Assembly (NCBI GenBank): GCA_002455335.1
Contig: DKKP01000417.1
Location: forward strand, 1-26,337
Reading direction: 5' to 3'
DNA: 26,337 nucleotides
Source of the DNA: Anaerolineales bacterium UBA6663
Lineage (GTDB): Bacteria > Chloroflexota > Anaerolineae > Anaerolineales > UBA6663
Below, in pieces: positions 8,627-16,647 of this stretch. The stretch's first letter is position 1; every line of letters begins with the position of its first letter. The notes under the pieces are model-generated. The model saw only the letters and a list, made by a program, of their open reading frames with translations, ran no database searches and had not been told where the DNA came from. A program made the position numbers and the translations under genes.

Positions 8627-10177
8627 TTAGGGTCGAGCGCGAGGCTTGAGACGAATGAGCGGGCCGGACGCCTCGGCGTAGAGGGTGTCTAGCAACTCGG
8701 GCGGCGCCGTGTCGATGTAAACGGGGCGCACCTGCGCCTCGCGCTCGATCCAGATCAGCAAAGCGTCGTAGGGGACAAGGAAGCGATTGACCACCCGGAC
8801 ATCCGGGCGCTGCCCTTCGACGAGCTGCAGGTAGCTCACAACCGGCGCCGTGTCCCACCAGCCGAAGATGAGCGCATCGGGCTCCGCGTGTCTGAGGATG
8901 GACTCGCCGCGCTCGCGCGTGGACCAGTCGTGGGATTGGTCGGCGAGGCGCCAGTTCCAGGCGCCCGACGTCAGGACGATCAGCGCCAGTGCCGCTTGCA
9001 AGATCCTTACGCCTCGCGCCGTAGGCCAGGCGGCGCTGACGATCCACTCGAGCCTGATGCCAAGCCAATACGCCCAGATCACATAGGTCGGCAGGAACAT
9101 CGTGACCTTGTCGATGACCCGGTAGCCGATGAAGAACCAGGCGTTCAGCCCAAACATGAGGGCCAATGCGGAAGCCAGGGCGCGATCGCGCCGCCACAGG
9201 ATCCAGAAGCCAATCAAGGCCGGCCCCAATCCGATCCCAAGAAACGAGCGCCACAGTTGCACGAAATAGGCGCCCGTTTCGCGCCAGAGCCCTGCGATGT
9301 CGTACCCCTGCATCTGGCCCGCGAACGATCGCCCTGTGACGAGCCACACGAGTCCTTCGAGCGTGGTCAGATCGACGGCGTGAAAGACCCCGGCCGAGTC
9401 ATATAGGCCGGCGTAATTGAAGACGGGCGTCTGTGTGTACCGCCAGACCAGGTCGAGATAGGGCGCCAGCCCGACCGCCAGGCCAGACGCCGCGGCAAGC
9501 CAGAGGCGAGGTTTGAGGGCCGGTCGGCCCGGTTGGAGTAACGCGAGCAGGGCCACGCCCGGGAGCAGCAAGACCGTCGATGCGTGGTGGCTGAACCCAA
9601 GGCCGATGAGGAGCCCCACGACGAACGTCCGTGGCGGCGTGGGATGCTCGCGCCAGTTGAGCAAGGCCAATACAAGGCCCGCCAGCAGCGCGGTCTGAAG
9701 CGTGTACACCTCGGCCACGAGCGACAGCGCCCAGAAAAACTGGCCGGTGCCCAGCAACCCGAGCGCGCCAAACGCGGCCCAGCCCCCGACCCGCAAGCGC
9801 TGCAGACAACGATCGGCCAATGCCACGGTCAGCGCCCCGGCGACTGCCGAAAGCAGGTTGAAGCGATAACCGACGTCGCCGACCGGGAGCAGCGCCCAGA
9901 GACGCCCGATCAACAGGTAGAGCGGGTAACCTGTGGCGCGCATCAAGCCGCCGGTCGCGGCCGCCGTCGTCAGTTCGGCGCTATCGAGGTTGTAGATCGT
10001 CGGGGCTGCAGTCAGCACGTAGAGGCCCAACGTCAACCCAAAGGCGAGGGCCGTACGCACAAGGGTGGCGCGTTCGCGGGCCACGGCGTGAACCGTCTCG
10101 CCGAGTTGCCGCAGCTGATGCCCGATGCGTCGGGGCGTTTTCGCGGACAAAGGTGCGGGTGACAGACCGAACGACAT
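8627..10177 (-). CDS. DUF2723 membrane protein, GT-C glycosyltransferase-like
   Basis: 516-residue polytopic membrane protein. After a short cytoplasmic N-terminus, the first external loop has the DUF2723 signature: TAAPTIYNLDSAELTTAA (D65, E68), then ATGYPLYLLIGRLWALLPVGD and YRFNLLSAV. About ten further helices follow, with a soluble C-terminal tail (roughly the last 100 residues, starting near ESILRHAEPDALIFGWWDT) as is usual in the family. The conserved acidic pair at an external loop is the hallmark of GT-C enzymes such as dolichol-phosphate-mannose-type O-glycosyltransferases. It heads a probable operon with the secreted protein and the PIG-V-like protein. Activity is inferred, not shown. 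Confidence 0.85.
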   Translation of the reverse strand: MSFGLSPAPLSAKTPRRIGHQLRQLGETVHAVARERATLVRTALAFGLTLGLYVLTAAPTIYNLDSAELTTAAATGGLMRATGYPLYLLIGRLWALLPVGDVGYRFNLLSAVAGALTVALADRCLQRLRVGGWAAFGALGLLGTGQFFWALSLVAEVYTLQTALLAGLVLALLNWREHPTPPRTFVVGLLIGLGFSHHASTVLLLPGVALLALLQPGRPALKPRLWLAAASGLAVGLAPYLDLVWRYTQTPVFNYAGLYDSAGVFHAVDLTTLEGLVWLVTGRSFAGQMQGYDIAGLWRETGAYFVQLWRSFLGIGLGPALIGFWILWRRDRALASALALMFGLNAWFFIGYRVIDKVTMFLPTYVIWAYWLGIRLEWIVSAAWPTARGVRILQAALALIVLTSGAWNWRLADQSHDWSTRERGESILRHAEPDALIFGWWDTAPVVSYLQLVEGQRPDVRVVNRFLVPYDALLIWIEREAQVRPVYIDTAPPELLDTLYAEASGPLIRLKPRARP

Positions 10178-10296
10178 GATGCCTAACAGTCGTTCGAGCG
10201 CCAGAAAAGTTATGCGTGGGCGGCGGTCAGATGGGGCTTCTTAACAAACGCTCATTCAACCGAAGCGGCTGACGAGGAATGGGACGAGAGGGCGAT

Positions 10297-10322
10297 GCCT
10301 GGCCGATCAGCACAGGCCAGGC
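10297..10322 (-). terminator. Weak terminator-like hairpin after the HD-GYP gene
   Basis: A 7-bp stem (GCCTGGC at 10297-10303 with GCCAGGC at 10316-10322) lies about 33 nt downstream of the HD-GYP stop on the minus strand. No U-run follows, so this could be a Rho-dependent or simply structural element. Confidence 0.3.
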
Positions 10323-10354
10323 GCAACAGGCTTTCAGGCTTCGGGGCAGGCGGT

Positions 10355-11317
10355 TTACGACACACCGAGCGCCGCGAAATCGAGGTTGAGGAAGGCCTCG
10401 ACCATCTCGGGGTCGAACTGGGCGTTGGCGCTTTTACGGATCTCGCTCAAAGCGCGCTCGAGCCCGAGCGAGCGCCGGTAGGGGCGGTCGCTGGTCATGG
10501 CATCGAACGAGTCGACGATCCCGAGCAGGCGACCTTCGCGCGGCACGGTGCGCCCGATCAGGCGCGCAGGGTAGCCGTTGCCGTCCCAGCGCTCGTGGTG
10601 GCAGAGGACATAGGGGATCGCGTCGTGCAGGTGATCGATGCCCTGGAGCATCCGTGCCCCGATCTCGGGGTGGCGGCGGAGCAGAACCCACTCGCTATGC
10701 GTCAGTGGACGACGTTTGTTGAGGATGCGCCGCGGCACCTGGATCTTGCCGATGTCGTGCAATATGGCGCCAAAGGCGCAGATCGCCAGCGCTTCGGCGC
10801 TCCAGCCCAGCGCGCGAGCGAGCGCCAGCGCATAGGTCTGCACGCGTTCGACGTGCCCGCGCGTGTAGGCCTCGCGGGCCTCGATCGTGTTCGCCAGCAT
10901 CGTCACGGTCTGCAGGTGGGCCGAGCGGGTGTCAAAGAGCTGCAGGGTTCGACGACGGTCGAGCTTGGCGCGTACCGCGACCAGCAGGTCTTCGGGCGCA
11001 AAGGGCTTGAACAGGAACTCGTCGGCGCCCAGGGCGCGCGCCCGGGTGGTGATCGCCGTCTCGGTTCGGGCGCTGAGAAACAAGAAGGGGACCCCGGCGC
11101 CGCTGGCCTGGGCGCGAACCGCGGCCAGCAGGCCGAAGCCGTCGAGGCGCGGCATCATCAGGTCCGAGATGATCAGATCTGGCACCTCGTGCGTGAAGGC
11201 CTCGATGCCCTCGATCCCGTTGCAGGCCAACGAGACCCGATAGCCGTCGCCTTCGAGTAAATCGCGCATGACCTCAAGGATATCGGGGTTATCTTCGACG
11301 ACGAGGATGTGATGCAT
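10355..11317 (-). CDS. HD-GYP response regulator (c-di-GMP phosphodiesterase type)
   Basis: 320-residue two-domain signalling protein. Residues 1-118 are a receiver domain: acidic pocket E8/D9, phosphoacceptor D52 in ISDLMMPRLDG, and conserved K104 in FLFKPF. Residues about 130-315 form an HD-GYP domain: HDIGK (H187, D188), HPEIGARML and HHERWDGNGYP (240-250), the signature of cyclic-di-GMP phosphodiesterases. The GYP signature is intact, so activity is likely. I chose the ATG at 11317 because a TACAAT -10 box overlaps the upstream in-frame ATG at 11335, making that codon part of the promoter. It would turn a sensor-kinase signal into lowered c-di-GMP; the partner kinase is not adjacent. Confidence 0.93.
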   Translation of the reverse strand: MHHILVVEDNPDILEVMRDLLEGDGYRVSLACNGIEGIEAFTHEVPDLIISDLMMPRLDGFGLLAAVRAQASGAGVPFLFLSARTETAITTRARALGADEFLFKPFAPEDLLVAVRAKLDRRRTLQLFDTRSAHLQTVTMLANTIEAREAYTRGHVERVQTYALALARALGWSAEALAICAFGAILHDIGKIQVPRRILNKRRPLTHSEWVLLRRHPEIGARMLQGIDHLHDAIPYVLCHHERWDGNGYPARLIGRTVPREGRLLGIVDSFDAMTSDRPYRRSLGLERALSEIRKSANAQFDPEMVEAFLNLDFAALGVS

Positions 11318-11333
11318 GATCGCGTAAGCGAGC

Positions 11334-11339
11334 ATTGTA
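11334..11339 (-). promoter_or_regulatory. -10 box of the HD-GYP gene
   Basis: TACAAT on the minus strand ends 16 nt before the chosen ATG (11317). It overlaps the alternative upstream ATG, which decides the start in favour of 11317. Confidence 0.45.
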
Positions 11340-11452
11340 GCATGGGGCACCCGGTTGCCCCGGGCACACCAACAACGCCTTGGGCTCAGTAGCGTGGTGG
11401 AGGTGGTATGATCTTTTTTTCGTCGCCGCGCTCCCGGCGACATAGAGTTTGC

Positions 11453-13708
11453 ATGACTCCACCCATTTCGATCTGGCGACGACTGACGTTGGTCGCCGCT
11501 TTGCTGACGGCCTGTGGGAACCCGGCGGCAACCACGCCGACCGCGGATACGCTGCCGCCGCCGGTGATCTCGACGCCGACAGTCCCTCCTGCGACGCCGA
11601 CCCCGGCAGAGCTCTCTACGCCTGAGTTGGCCCTGGCCGCGTACCTGGAGGCCTTCACCACCCGCGACCTCACGCGCTTGACTGGCCTCGTGACACCCGA
11701 CAGCCAGGGGGGCTCAGCCGAGGCCTTTCAGCAATCCGTGACGCAGCTGCTCGGCAATACGCTCACAGCGACCGAAATCGAAGCGCGGCCCGGCGCAGTC
11801 ACGGTCGATGGCGCCAACGCGACAGCCACGGTCGATCTGCGCTATCAGACCGCGCTGGTTGGCGAACTGAACACCACGGTCAGCATCCCGTTGCGGCAGG
11901 ACGCAGGTTCGTGGCGCGTGGTCTTCAGCCCGGCCGTGATCTGGCCAGATCTGGTCAACGGGCAGCAGTTGCTCATGGTCGTGCTGACCCCGGATCGGGG
12001 ATCGATCCTCGATCGCAATGGCGTGCCGCTGGTCGAGAACACGTCGGCCTATGCGGTCGGATTTGTGCCCGGTGAACTGGAGGAAGAGAGCGCGGGTGTG
12101 GGTGGCGTGGCGCGTTTGTTTGGGATCTCGACCGAGGTGCTCAACGTGCGGCTCGCCAACGCCGTGCCCGAGCAATACCTGATGATCGGCGAGGCGCCTG
12201 CGGCGCTGGTCGAGGGGCGCTACGGTTACTTGTTCAACACGCCGGGCGTCTATCTCTACGGTTACGAGGGCCGCTTTTACTACGGCGACGGCGCTGCCGC
12301 GCACGTCACTGGTTACACAAGCTACATCCAGCCCGAAGAAGTCCAGACGTATCGCGAGCAGGGCTATTTCGGCACCGAGCGCATCGGCTCGGCCGGGCTC
12401 GAGGCCTGGGGCGAGGTCGCGTTGGCGGGGAAGTCGGGCGGCCAACTGCAATTGCGCGATGCGAATAGCCAGTTCCTGCGCATGATCGCGCAAACCCAAC
12501 CCCAGGACTCGCAGACGATCACGTCCACGGTCGATCTCGACTTGCAGGAGGCCGTGCAGTTCGCGCTCGGCGACTTCTCGGCCGCGGCCGTGGTCCTCGA
12601 TCTGAACACGGGCGCCGTCCTGGCGATGGCATCGGCGCCGACCTTCAGCCCGAACCTGTTCGATCCGGGCAATCGCAATAACGACTCGGCCGGCGCGATC
12701 CTGAGCGATCCACGACGTCCAGGCATCAATCACGCAACGCAATCGGCGTACCCGGCGGGCTCGATCTTCAAAATCGTGACGATGGCGGCCGGCCTGACCT
12801 CGGGGCTCTTCACGCCAGAAAGCCGCTACGACTGCAACGGCATTTGGGAGGAAATGGATAACTTCCCACGCCCCGACTGGCTCGAGGGCGGGCACGGCGA
12901 CATCACCCTGGTCGAGGGTCTGTCGGGCTCGTGCAACCCGTGGTTCTGGCACATCGGCCTCAACGTCCACAACCAGGACCCGGAGTGGCTGGGGGAGACG
13001 GCTCGCGCCTTTGGCCTGGGCGCAGTAACCGGGATCGCCCAGGTGGACGAAACCCCGGGCCAGATCCCGGATCCCGAGTGGAAGCAGCGGACGCGTGGTG
13101 AGGCCTGGACGGCGTTTGACGACGTCAACATGTCGATCGGCCAGGGCGATGTACTTGTCACGCCGTTGCAGTTCGCTCGGCTGACGGCGGCGATCGCCAA
13201 CGGCGGCACGCTCTATCAGCCGCAACTGGCCCTGAGCGTCGCGGCCCCTGACGGTCAACCGACCTTCACCTTTGCGCCGATCGCGCAGGGCACCCTGCCG
13301 CTGACCGAAGAACAACTGGCCGCGATCCAGACTGGCATGCGCAACGTGACCAAGGAGCCGATAGGCACGGCCCGCAACCGCTTTCGCAACTTCTCGATCC
13401 CTGTGGCAGGTAAGACCGGGACGGCCGAGGATCCGGGTGTGAGCGGCATCCAGGAGCCGGACGCGTGGTTCACGGGCTTCACGTACGCCGGCCGCAGCGA
13501 CCGGCCCGACATCGCCTTTGCTGTTGTGGTGCAGAACCAGGGTCAGGGCTCCGATTTTGCGGCCCCGATCGCGCGGCGCATCATCGAAGCCTACTTCGGC
13601 CTGAACTACGCCCGCTACCCCTGGGAGGCCTCGGTCGGCGTGCCGGCGGATCTCATTGCGACCCCGACGCCGGACCCGAGTGTGCCGGTGGATACGCCAA
13701 CCCCATGA
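11453..13708 (+). CDS. Class B penicillin-binding lipoprotein, MecA-like
   Basis: Peptidoglycan DD-transpeptidase of 751 residues that cross-links cell wall outside the membrane. A lipoprotein signal ends at C21 (LVAALLTAC), followed by a Thr/Pro-rich linker. Then comes a MecA-type NTF2-like domain (about residues 45-155, LALAAYLEAFTTRDL through WRVVFSPAVIWP), a dimerisation region starting TPDRGSILDRNG, and the transpeptidase with S437-xx-K (AGSIFKIV), S493-C-N, and K654-TG (AGKTGTAED). All three active-site motifs are intact. A longer frame from 11408 would put polar residues before the signal, so 11453 is preferred. The last ~97 codons are duplicated at 23878-24165 as part of the repeat flanking the mobile element, but this copy is complete. 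Confidence 0.94.
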   Translation: MTPPISIWRRLTLVAALLTACGNPAATTPTADTLPPPVISTPTVPPATPTPAELSTPELALAAYLEAFTTRDLTRLTGLVTPDSQGGSAEAFQQSVTQLLGNTLTATEIEARPGAVTVDGANATATVDLRYQTALVGELNTTVSIPLRQDAGSWRVVFSPAVIWPDLVNGQQLLMVVLTPDRGSILDRNGVPLVENTSAYAVGFVPGELEEESAGVGGVARLFGISTEVLNVRLANAVPEQYLMIGEAPAALVEGRYGYLFNTPGVYLYGYEGRFYYGDGAAAHVTGYTSYIQPEEVQTYREQGYFGTERIGSAGLEAWGEVALAGKSGGQLQLRDANSQFLRMIAQTQPQDSQTITSTVDLDLQEAVQFALGDFSAAAVVLDLNTGAVLAMASAPTFSPNLFDPGNRNNDSAGAILSDPRRPGINHATQSAYPAGSIFKIVTMAAGLTSGLFTPESRYDCNGIWEEMDNFPRPDWLEGGHGDITLVEGLSGSCNPWFWHIGLNVHNQDPEWLGETARAFGLGAVTGIAQVDETPGQIPDPEWKQRTRGEAWTAFDDVNMSIGQGDVLVTPLQFARLTAAIANGGTLYQPQLALSVAAPDGQPTFTFAPIAQGTLPLTEEQLAAIQTGMRNVTKEPIGTARNRFRNFSIPVAGKTGTAEDPGVSGIQEPDAWFTGFTYAGRSDRPDIAFAVVVQNQGQGSDFAAPIARRIIEAYFGLNYARYPWEASVGVPADLIATPTPDPSVPVDTPTP

Positions 13709-13713
13709 AAGCA

Positions 13714-13793
13714 ATTTGCGATATGTGATTGGTGATTTACGATTTCCTCTTTGCTTCGAGGAAATCGCAAATCACCAATCACATATCGCAAAT
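13714..13793. repeat. Long hairpin between PBP gene and tRNA (left copy)
   Basis: Two 36-nt arms (13714-13749 and 13758-13793) are reverse complements with one mismatch, separated by an 8-nt loop (TTTGCTTC). It starts 5 nt after the stop codon, in AT-rich sequence unlike the neighbours. It would act as a bidirectional barrier between the convergent PBP and tRNA genes; the form also resembles a small dispersed palindromic (REP/MITE-like) repeat. Confidence 0.85.
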
Positions 13794-13799
13794 GCGTTG

Positions 13800-13842
13800 A
13801 GCGGGTGATGGGATTCGAACCCACGAATATCAGCTTGGAAGG
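13800..13842 (-). other. attL: 3' half of tRNA-Gly(TCC)
   Basis: Holds the discriminator, acceptor 3' strand, T arm and the 3' side of the anticodon stem-loop of tRNA-Gly, then diverges after CAGCTTGGAAGG. The missing 5' half (D arm, acceptor 5' strand) is found only at the right end. This places the crossover in the anticodon loop, a classic tyrosine-integrase position. It is non-functional as a tRNA. Confidence 0.9.
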
Positions 13843-13877
13843 GCGTCCCAACGCCCGCCAGGCCGATAGAGTCGGGA

Positions 13878-13903
13878 AATCTGCCTGTATTCAGTTGTTC
13901 GCG
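13878..13903 (+). repeat. Left terminal inverted repeat (integrase arm site?)
   Basis: Reverse complement of 23838-23863 with 25 of 26 matches (core GTATTCAGTTGTTCGCG). It lies 35 bp inside the attL crossover and directly upstream of the integrase gene, so it probably binds integrase and may also control the int promoter. Confidence 0.8.
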
Positions 13904-13916
13904 AAGGCGGACAACT

Positions 13917-14831
13917 GTGACCGAACCCAAGAACGAACAGCATCTTTCACAAGGAACCGTCGTCAACCTGGGCCAGTGGGCGAGGGCGTTTCTGATCGCC
14001 AAGCGGGCCGAAGGTGTCACCACATCGACGATCAAACGCGCCTACGCACCCATCCTGGCCAACGTCGAGAGGTTCTGTCGGGCGCACGAAGTGACCACTG
14101 TCGAGGCCATCGACCCGACTCTGATCCGCGAATACCTCCTGGCTCGAGCCGAAATGGGGAGGAAGCCCTCAGACGTTCATAGACACTATAGGGTCATCAA
14201 GACCTTCCTGCGCTGGTACGAGATCGAGACGGCGGCCGAGGGTTGGCGCAACCCGATCAACCGGGTAGCACCTCCGAAGGTGCCCGAGCTGGTGCTCGAC
14301 CCGGCGCCGCTGGAAGACATTGCGGCTATGGTCAGAGAGTCGGGGCCTCGAGACCGAGCCATACTTCTGACACTGGTGGACACCGGCCTGCGGGCGTCCG
14401 AGCTACTCGGACTCAACGTCGAGGACTTCGACTTCGCTGAGGCCGTGCTTACGGTGCGGCACGGGAAGGGCGGCAAGGTTCGTCTTGTGCCACTTGGGGC
14501 AAACTCGAGGCGGGCCCTTCGGCGGTGGCTCAGGATCCGGCCGGCCAGGGGGGTGGCGCTGTTTCTGAGCAAGGACGGCACACGCTTGACCTACCAAGGC
14601 CTGCGAACGCAGATACTGCGCTTGGCCAAGCGGGCAGGGGTGAAGGCGCCGCAGCTGCACGGCATCCGCCGGGCATTTGCTATTGGAATGCTTCGGGCAG
14701 GGGTCGATTTGCTGACTCTATCCAGGCTGCTGGGTCACAGCCGACTCGACCTGCTGGCCAAGTATGCCAAACAATCGATCGAGGATCTTCGGGCAGCGGT
14801 GGAACGGGCGAGCGTGGCGGATAAGCTTTAG
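13917..14831 (+). CDS. Tyrosine recombinase / integrase (XerC/D-like), attL-proximal
   Basis: 304-residue site-specific recombinase, probably the enzyme that inserted the element into tRNA-Gly. An N-terminal SAM-like core-binding domain (about 18-110) precedes a catalytic domain with the full set R159 (DTGLRASELL), K187 (GKGGKVRL), H248-xx-R251 (HGIRR), H274 (LLGHS) and nucleophile Y283 (AKYAKQ). The GTG start is preferred because AAGGCGG (13904-13910) lies 6 nt upstream. A 7-bp inverted repeat (13892-13898 with 13911-13917) brackets that ribosome site and could limit translation. A 20-bp repeat shared with the right end lies inside the first codons, suggesting self-regulation by integrase binding. 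No excisionase gene is recognisable nearby. Confidence 0.93.
   Translation: MTEPKNEQHLSQGTVVNLGQWARAFLIAKRAEGVTTSTIKRAYAPILANVERFCRAHEVTTVEAIDPTLIREYLLARAEMGRKPSDVHRHYRVIKTFLRWYEIETAAEGWRNPINRVAPPKVPELVLDPAPLEDIAAMVRESGPRDRAILLTLVDTGLRASELLGLNVEDFDFAEAVLTVRHGKGGKVRLVPLGANSRRALRRWLRIRPARGVALFLSKDGTRLTYQGLRTQILRLAKRAGVKAPQLHGIRRAFAIGMLRAGVDLLTLSRLLGHSRLDLLAKYAKQSIEDLRAAVERASVADKL
13933..13952 (+). repeat. Left copy of 20-bp end repeat
   Basis: ACGAACAG-N3-CTTTCACAA matches 23816-23835 in the same orientation at 18 of 20 positions. It lies within the integrase 5' coding region. It is a candidate second class of integrase arm-type site. Confidence 0.6.
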
Positions 14832-14874
14832 GACGACGCAAAAAGGCGCTACTTTCTTACTGACGAGCGAAACA

Positions 14875-14914
14875 TTCGCGCACCGATTGTCCGCGAACCA
14901 TGCTAACGTATAAT
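14875..14914 (+). promoter_or_regulatory. Promoter and palindromic operator of the PIN nuclease unit
   Basis: A consensus TATAAT at 14909-14914 is preceded, 16 nt upstream, by TTGTCC (14887-14892). A TTCGCG-N11-CGCGAA palindrome (14875-14880 with 14892-14897) covers the -35 region. The arrangement, a promoter covered by an inverted repeat ahead of two overlapping genes, is typical of autoregulated toxin-antitoxin operons. The regulation is inferred. Confidence 0.6.
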
Positions 14915-14985
14915 CGAGGCGATATCACAGAAGTGTGCCAAAACAGGGCACATCCATGGATCGCCTTCTTGAAAGAGGACATCCT

Positions 14986-15795
14986 ATGGCAAATGATCGG
15001 CGCATCACTATTAGGATGCGCGGCCGGATCGAAGACGGTGGTGATGTCCGGTTTGAGGACTTCATCCGCCAGCTCGATTCGGTAAGGACCGCGCTTAGCG
15101 AAACAGAGAGAATAACCACAGCAACAAAGTCTGTGGCGTTCCGTGTTATCGGGCTTAGCCACAACAGTCCAGCCACAATTGTTCTCGAGGCCGTCGACGG
15201 TTCTGGGAATGCTGGAGTTGCCGCAGATGTGGTTGGAATGTTCATGCAATCAATCGACGCTGTGCGCAAGGGCACCGCGCCTGATCGATTTGACTATCCC
15301 GCCTTTCGCGCCTTCAAAGAGATATCGAAACTGGTCGACACGCACAAGATCGAGCACGTTGGCATATCGCACAACGGGGATACGGAAATTCCGGTCTCGG
15401 CCCTGGCCAAGAGTTTTGACCTGGCGTTCGGCTCAGATGAACGCGAAACCGGATCAGTCAGCGGCATGCTTGAGCAAATCAATCTACACGCCAACCAAAA
15501 CGTGTTCACGATTTACCGGGCATCCAACATGCCGAAGCTACGCTGCGTGTTTGCGAAAGATCTTCGACAGGAAGCTATCGGCGCGGTTGGTAAGCACGTA
15601 ACTGTGTTTGGTCAATTGAAGTACAAGGCGCGGCTTGACGGCGGCCGTCCCTTTGAAATGAAGGTCACTAGCATCGAAGTTCACCCACCTGATGACGAGT
15701 TGCCCACACTTATGTCCCTGTTTGGCATTGCGCCCGACCTGACGGGAAACCAAAGCAGCGAGGACTACGTCAGGAGATTGCGTGATGAGTGGTAA
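14986..15795 (+). CDS. Unknown protein paired with PIN nuclease (candidate antitoxin)
   Basis: 269-residue protein I cannot assign to a named family. The start is the ATG preceded by GAAAGAGG 7 nt upstream; a longer frame from 14935 lacks a ribosome site. It begins RRITIRMRGRIEDGG, predicted beta-strand, followed by helices. Its C-terminal part (VTVFGQLKYKARLDGG, then a DELPTLMSLFGIAPDLTG turn and a final VRRLRDEW) resembles the extended tails with which VapB-type antitoxins grip PIN toxins. It overlaps the PIN gene by 11 bp, so they are translationally coupled. At 269 residues it is three times the length of usual VapB proteins. No DNA-binding fold is obvious. The antitoxin role is inference from gene order. 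Confidence 0.7.
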   Translation: MANDRRITIRMRGRIEDGGDVRFEDFIRQLDSVRTALSETERITTATKSVAFRVIGLSHNSPATIVLEAVDGSGNAGVAADVVGMFMQSIDAVRKGTAPDRFDYPAFRAFKEISKLVDTHKIEHVGISHNGDTEIPVSALAKSFDLAFGSDERETGSVSGMLEQINLHANQNVFTIYRASNMPKLRCVFAKDLRQEAIGAVGKHVTVFGQLKYKARLDGGRPFEMKVTSIEVHPPDDELPTLMSLFGIAPDLTGNQSSEDYVRRLRDEW

Positions 15796-16333
15796 GCCGG
15801 CATACTATTGGGACACCTGTGTTTTCATATCTTTGATCTCTGGAGAAAAGCGATCCGACCCGCGCGAATCGAGCGGAATACTTGAGCATGTCTCCCGGTT
15901 TGACACCGGCGAAATCAGGCTTGTCACCTCGGTCTTGACTCTGACCGAGGTGCTAACCAGCCACTTCACGCCGCAGATGGAAGAGAGATTCCAAGGAATC
16001 ACTCACAGAAGCAACTTCGAGCTCATCAATGTAACCTCGATCATCGCCACAATGGCTCAAGAGCTGCGTGGCTTCTATCAACTCAAGGCGTCATCAGATG
16101 GGCTGCCTACGCTTGGAACGCCCGACGCGATCCATGTCGCTACCGCGATAGTAAGCCATTGTGACGTGCTATTCACGTTTGATGGCAGCGACAAGCCTGG
16201 CAAGCAGCGCGCCCTACTACCGCTTTCGCCAAAGATCGCCGGAAGATACGACCTGAAGATCGAACGACCGCTTTCAACACAATTATCCCTCGGGCTTCCA
16301 GTTCAAGCCCGCAAGAGAAGCAGGTTGCGATAG
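15785..16333 (+). CDS. PIN-domain nuclease (VapC-like)
   Basis: 182-residue predicted Mg2+-dependent ribonuclease of the PIN superfamily. The acidic quartet is present: D10 (YYWDTCVFISLI), E55 (LTLTEVL), D114 (GTPDAIHVATA) and D133 (LFTFDGSD). VapC toxins of this type cleave tRNA or rRNA; the target here is unknown. AGGAG sits 8 nt before the ATG, and a GTG three nt upstream is an alternative start. It is longer than a typical 130-residue VapC, with a polar C-terminal extension after about residue 140. With its overlapping partner and autoregulatory-looking promoter it probably stabilises the element by post-segregational killing or acts in defence. Confidence 0.85.
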   Translation: MSGKPAYYWDTCVFISLISGEKRSDPRESSGILEHVSRFDTGEIRLVTSVLTLTEVLTSHFTPQMEERFQGITHRSNFELINVTSIIATMAQELRGFYQLKASSDGLPTLGTPDAIHVATAIVSHCDVLFTFDGSDKPGKQRALLPLSPKIAGRYDLKIERPLSTQLSLGLPVQARKRSRLR

Positions 16334-16647
16334 GCAGCACAAATCGTGGGATGATCGTGGTCCAAGCCGGTCTGAATGGCGACGGCAATGCCTAACACTG
16401 CCCTCGTGGCTTGCTGGTTGGTCTGCCGGGCACTCCATCTGTTTCCGCAACAATACCTCACAAACCACAATCCCTATTAGCGCTAGTTGACCGCTGAACA
16501 ACCCGATATTCGCCCGTCGCGTCAGGACGGGCTATGAGGCCCCTCACGGGGCCTTTTGCATTCCAGGACCATCCCGGCCAGTGGCGTCCTCTGACGACTC
16601 GCCACACGTCACGTCGGGCGCTTCTACACCCCAAAGAGGATAACATC
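16334..16647 (+). other. Intergenic stretch before the second recombinase
   Basis: 314 bp without a convincing gene. It contains the tandem hairpins annotated at 16512-16557. A TTGACC (16487-16492) has no properly spaced -10. The segment from about 16560 to the ribosome site AAAGAGGA (16633-16640) looks like an untranslated leader. Confidence 0.5.
16512..16557 (+). terminator. Tandem hairpins with intrinsic terminator
   Basis: The first stem is GCCCGTC/GACGGGC (16512-16518 with 16526-16532). The second is AGGCCCC/GGGGCCT (16537-16543 with 16548-16554) with a 4-nt loop and a following T run. It would end transcription of the PIN unit, or act as an attenuator in the leader of the second recombinase, whose ATG is 91 nt further on. 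Confidence 0.7.

Larger units (their letters stand above)
13421..13842 (+). repeat. Left copy of the 422-bp direct repeat flanking the element
   Basis: Matches 23878-24299 at a constant offset of 10,457 bp, with three mismatches (13439, 13448, 13450) clustered at its left end and none over the last 392 bp. It spans the end of the penicillin-binding protein gene, the 36-bp hairpin and the 3' half of tRNA-Gly. The three differences change V-S-G-I-Q to L-S-G-V-Q, conservative changes as expected between related strains. Confidence 0.95.

Noticed and set aside
11714..13714. 666-codon minus-strand frame opposite the PBP gene
   Set aside because: Arg/Asp/His-rich composition typical of antisense frames in GC-rich DNA; the plus strand has three intact transpeptidase motifs.
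14935..14985. Earlier ATG for the PIN partner
   Set aside because: No ribosome site and only ~20 nt after the -10 box; GAAAGAGG precedes the ATG at 14986.
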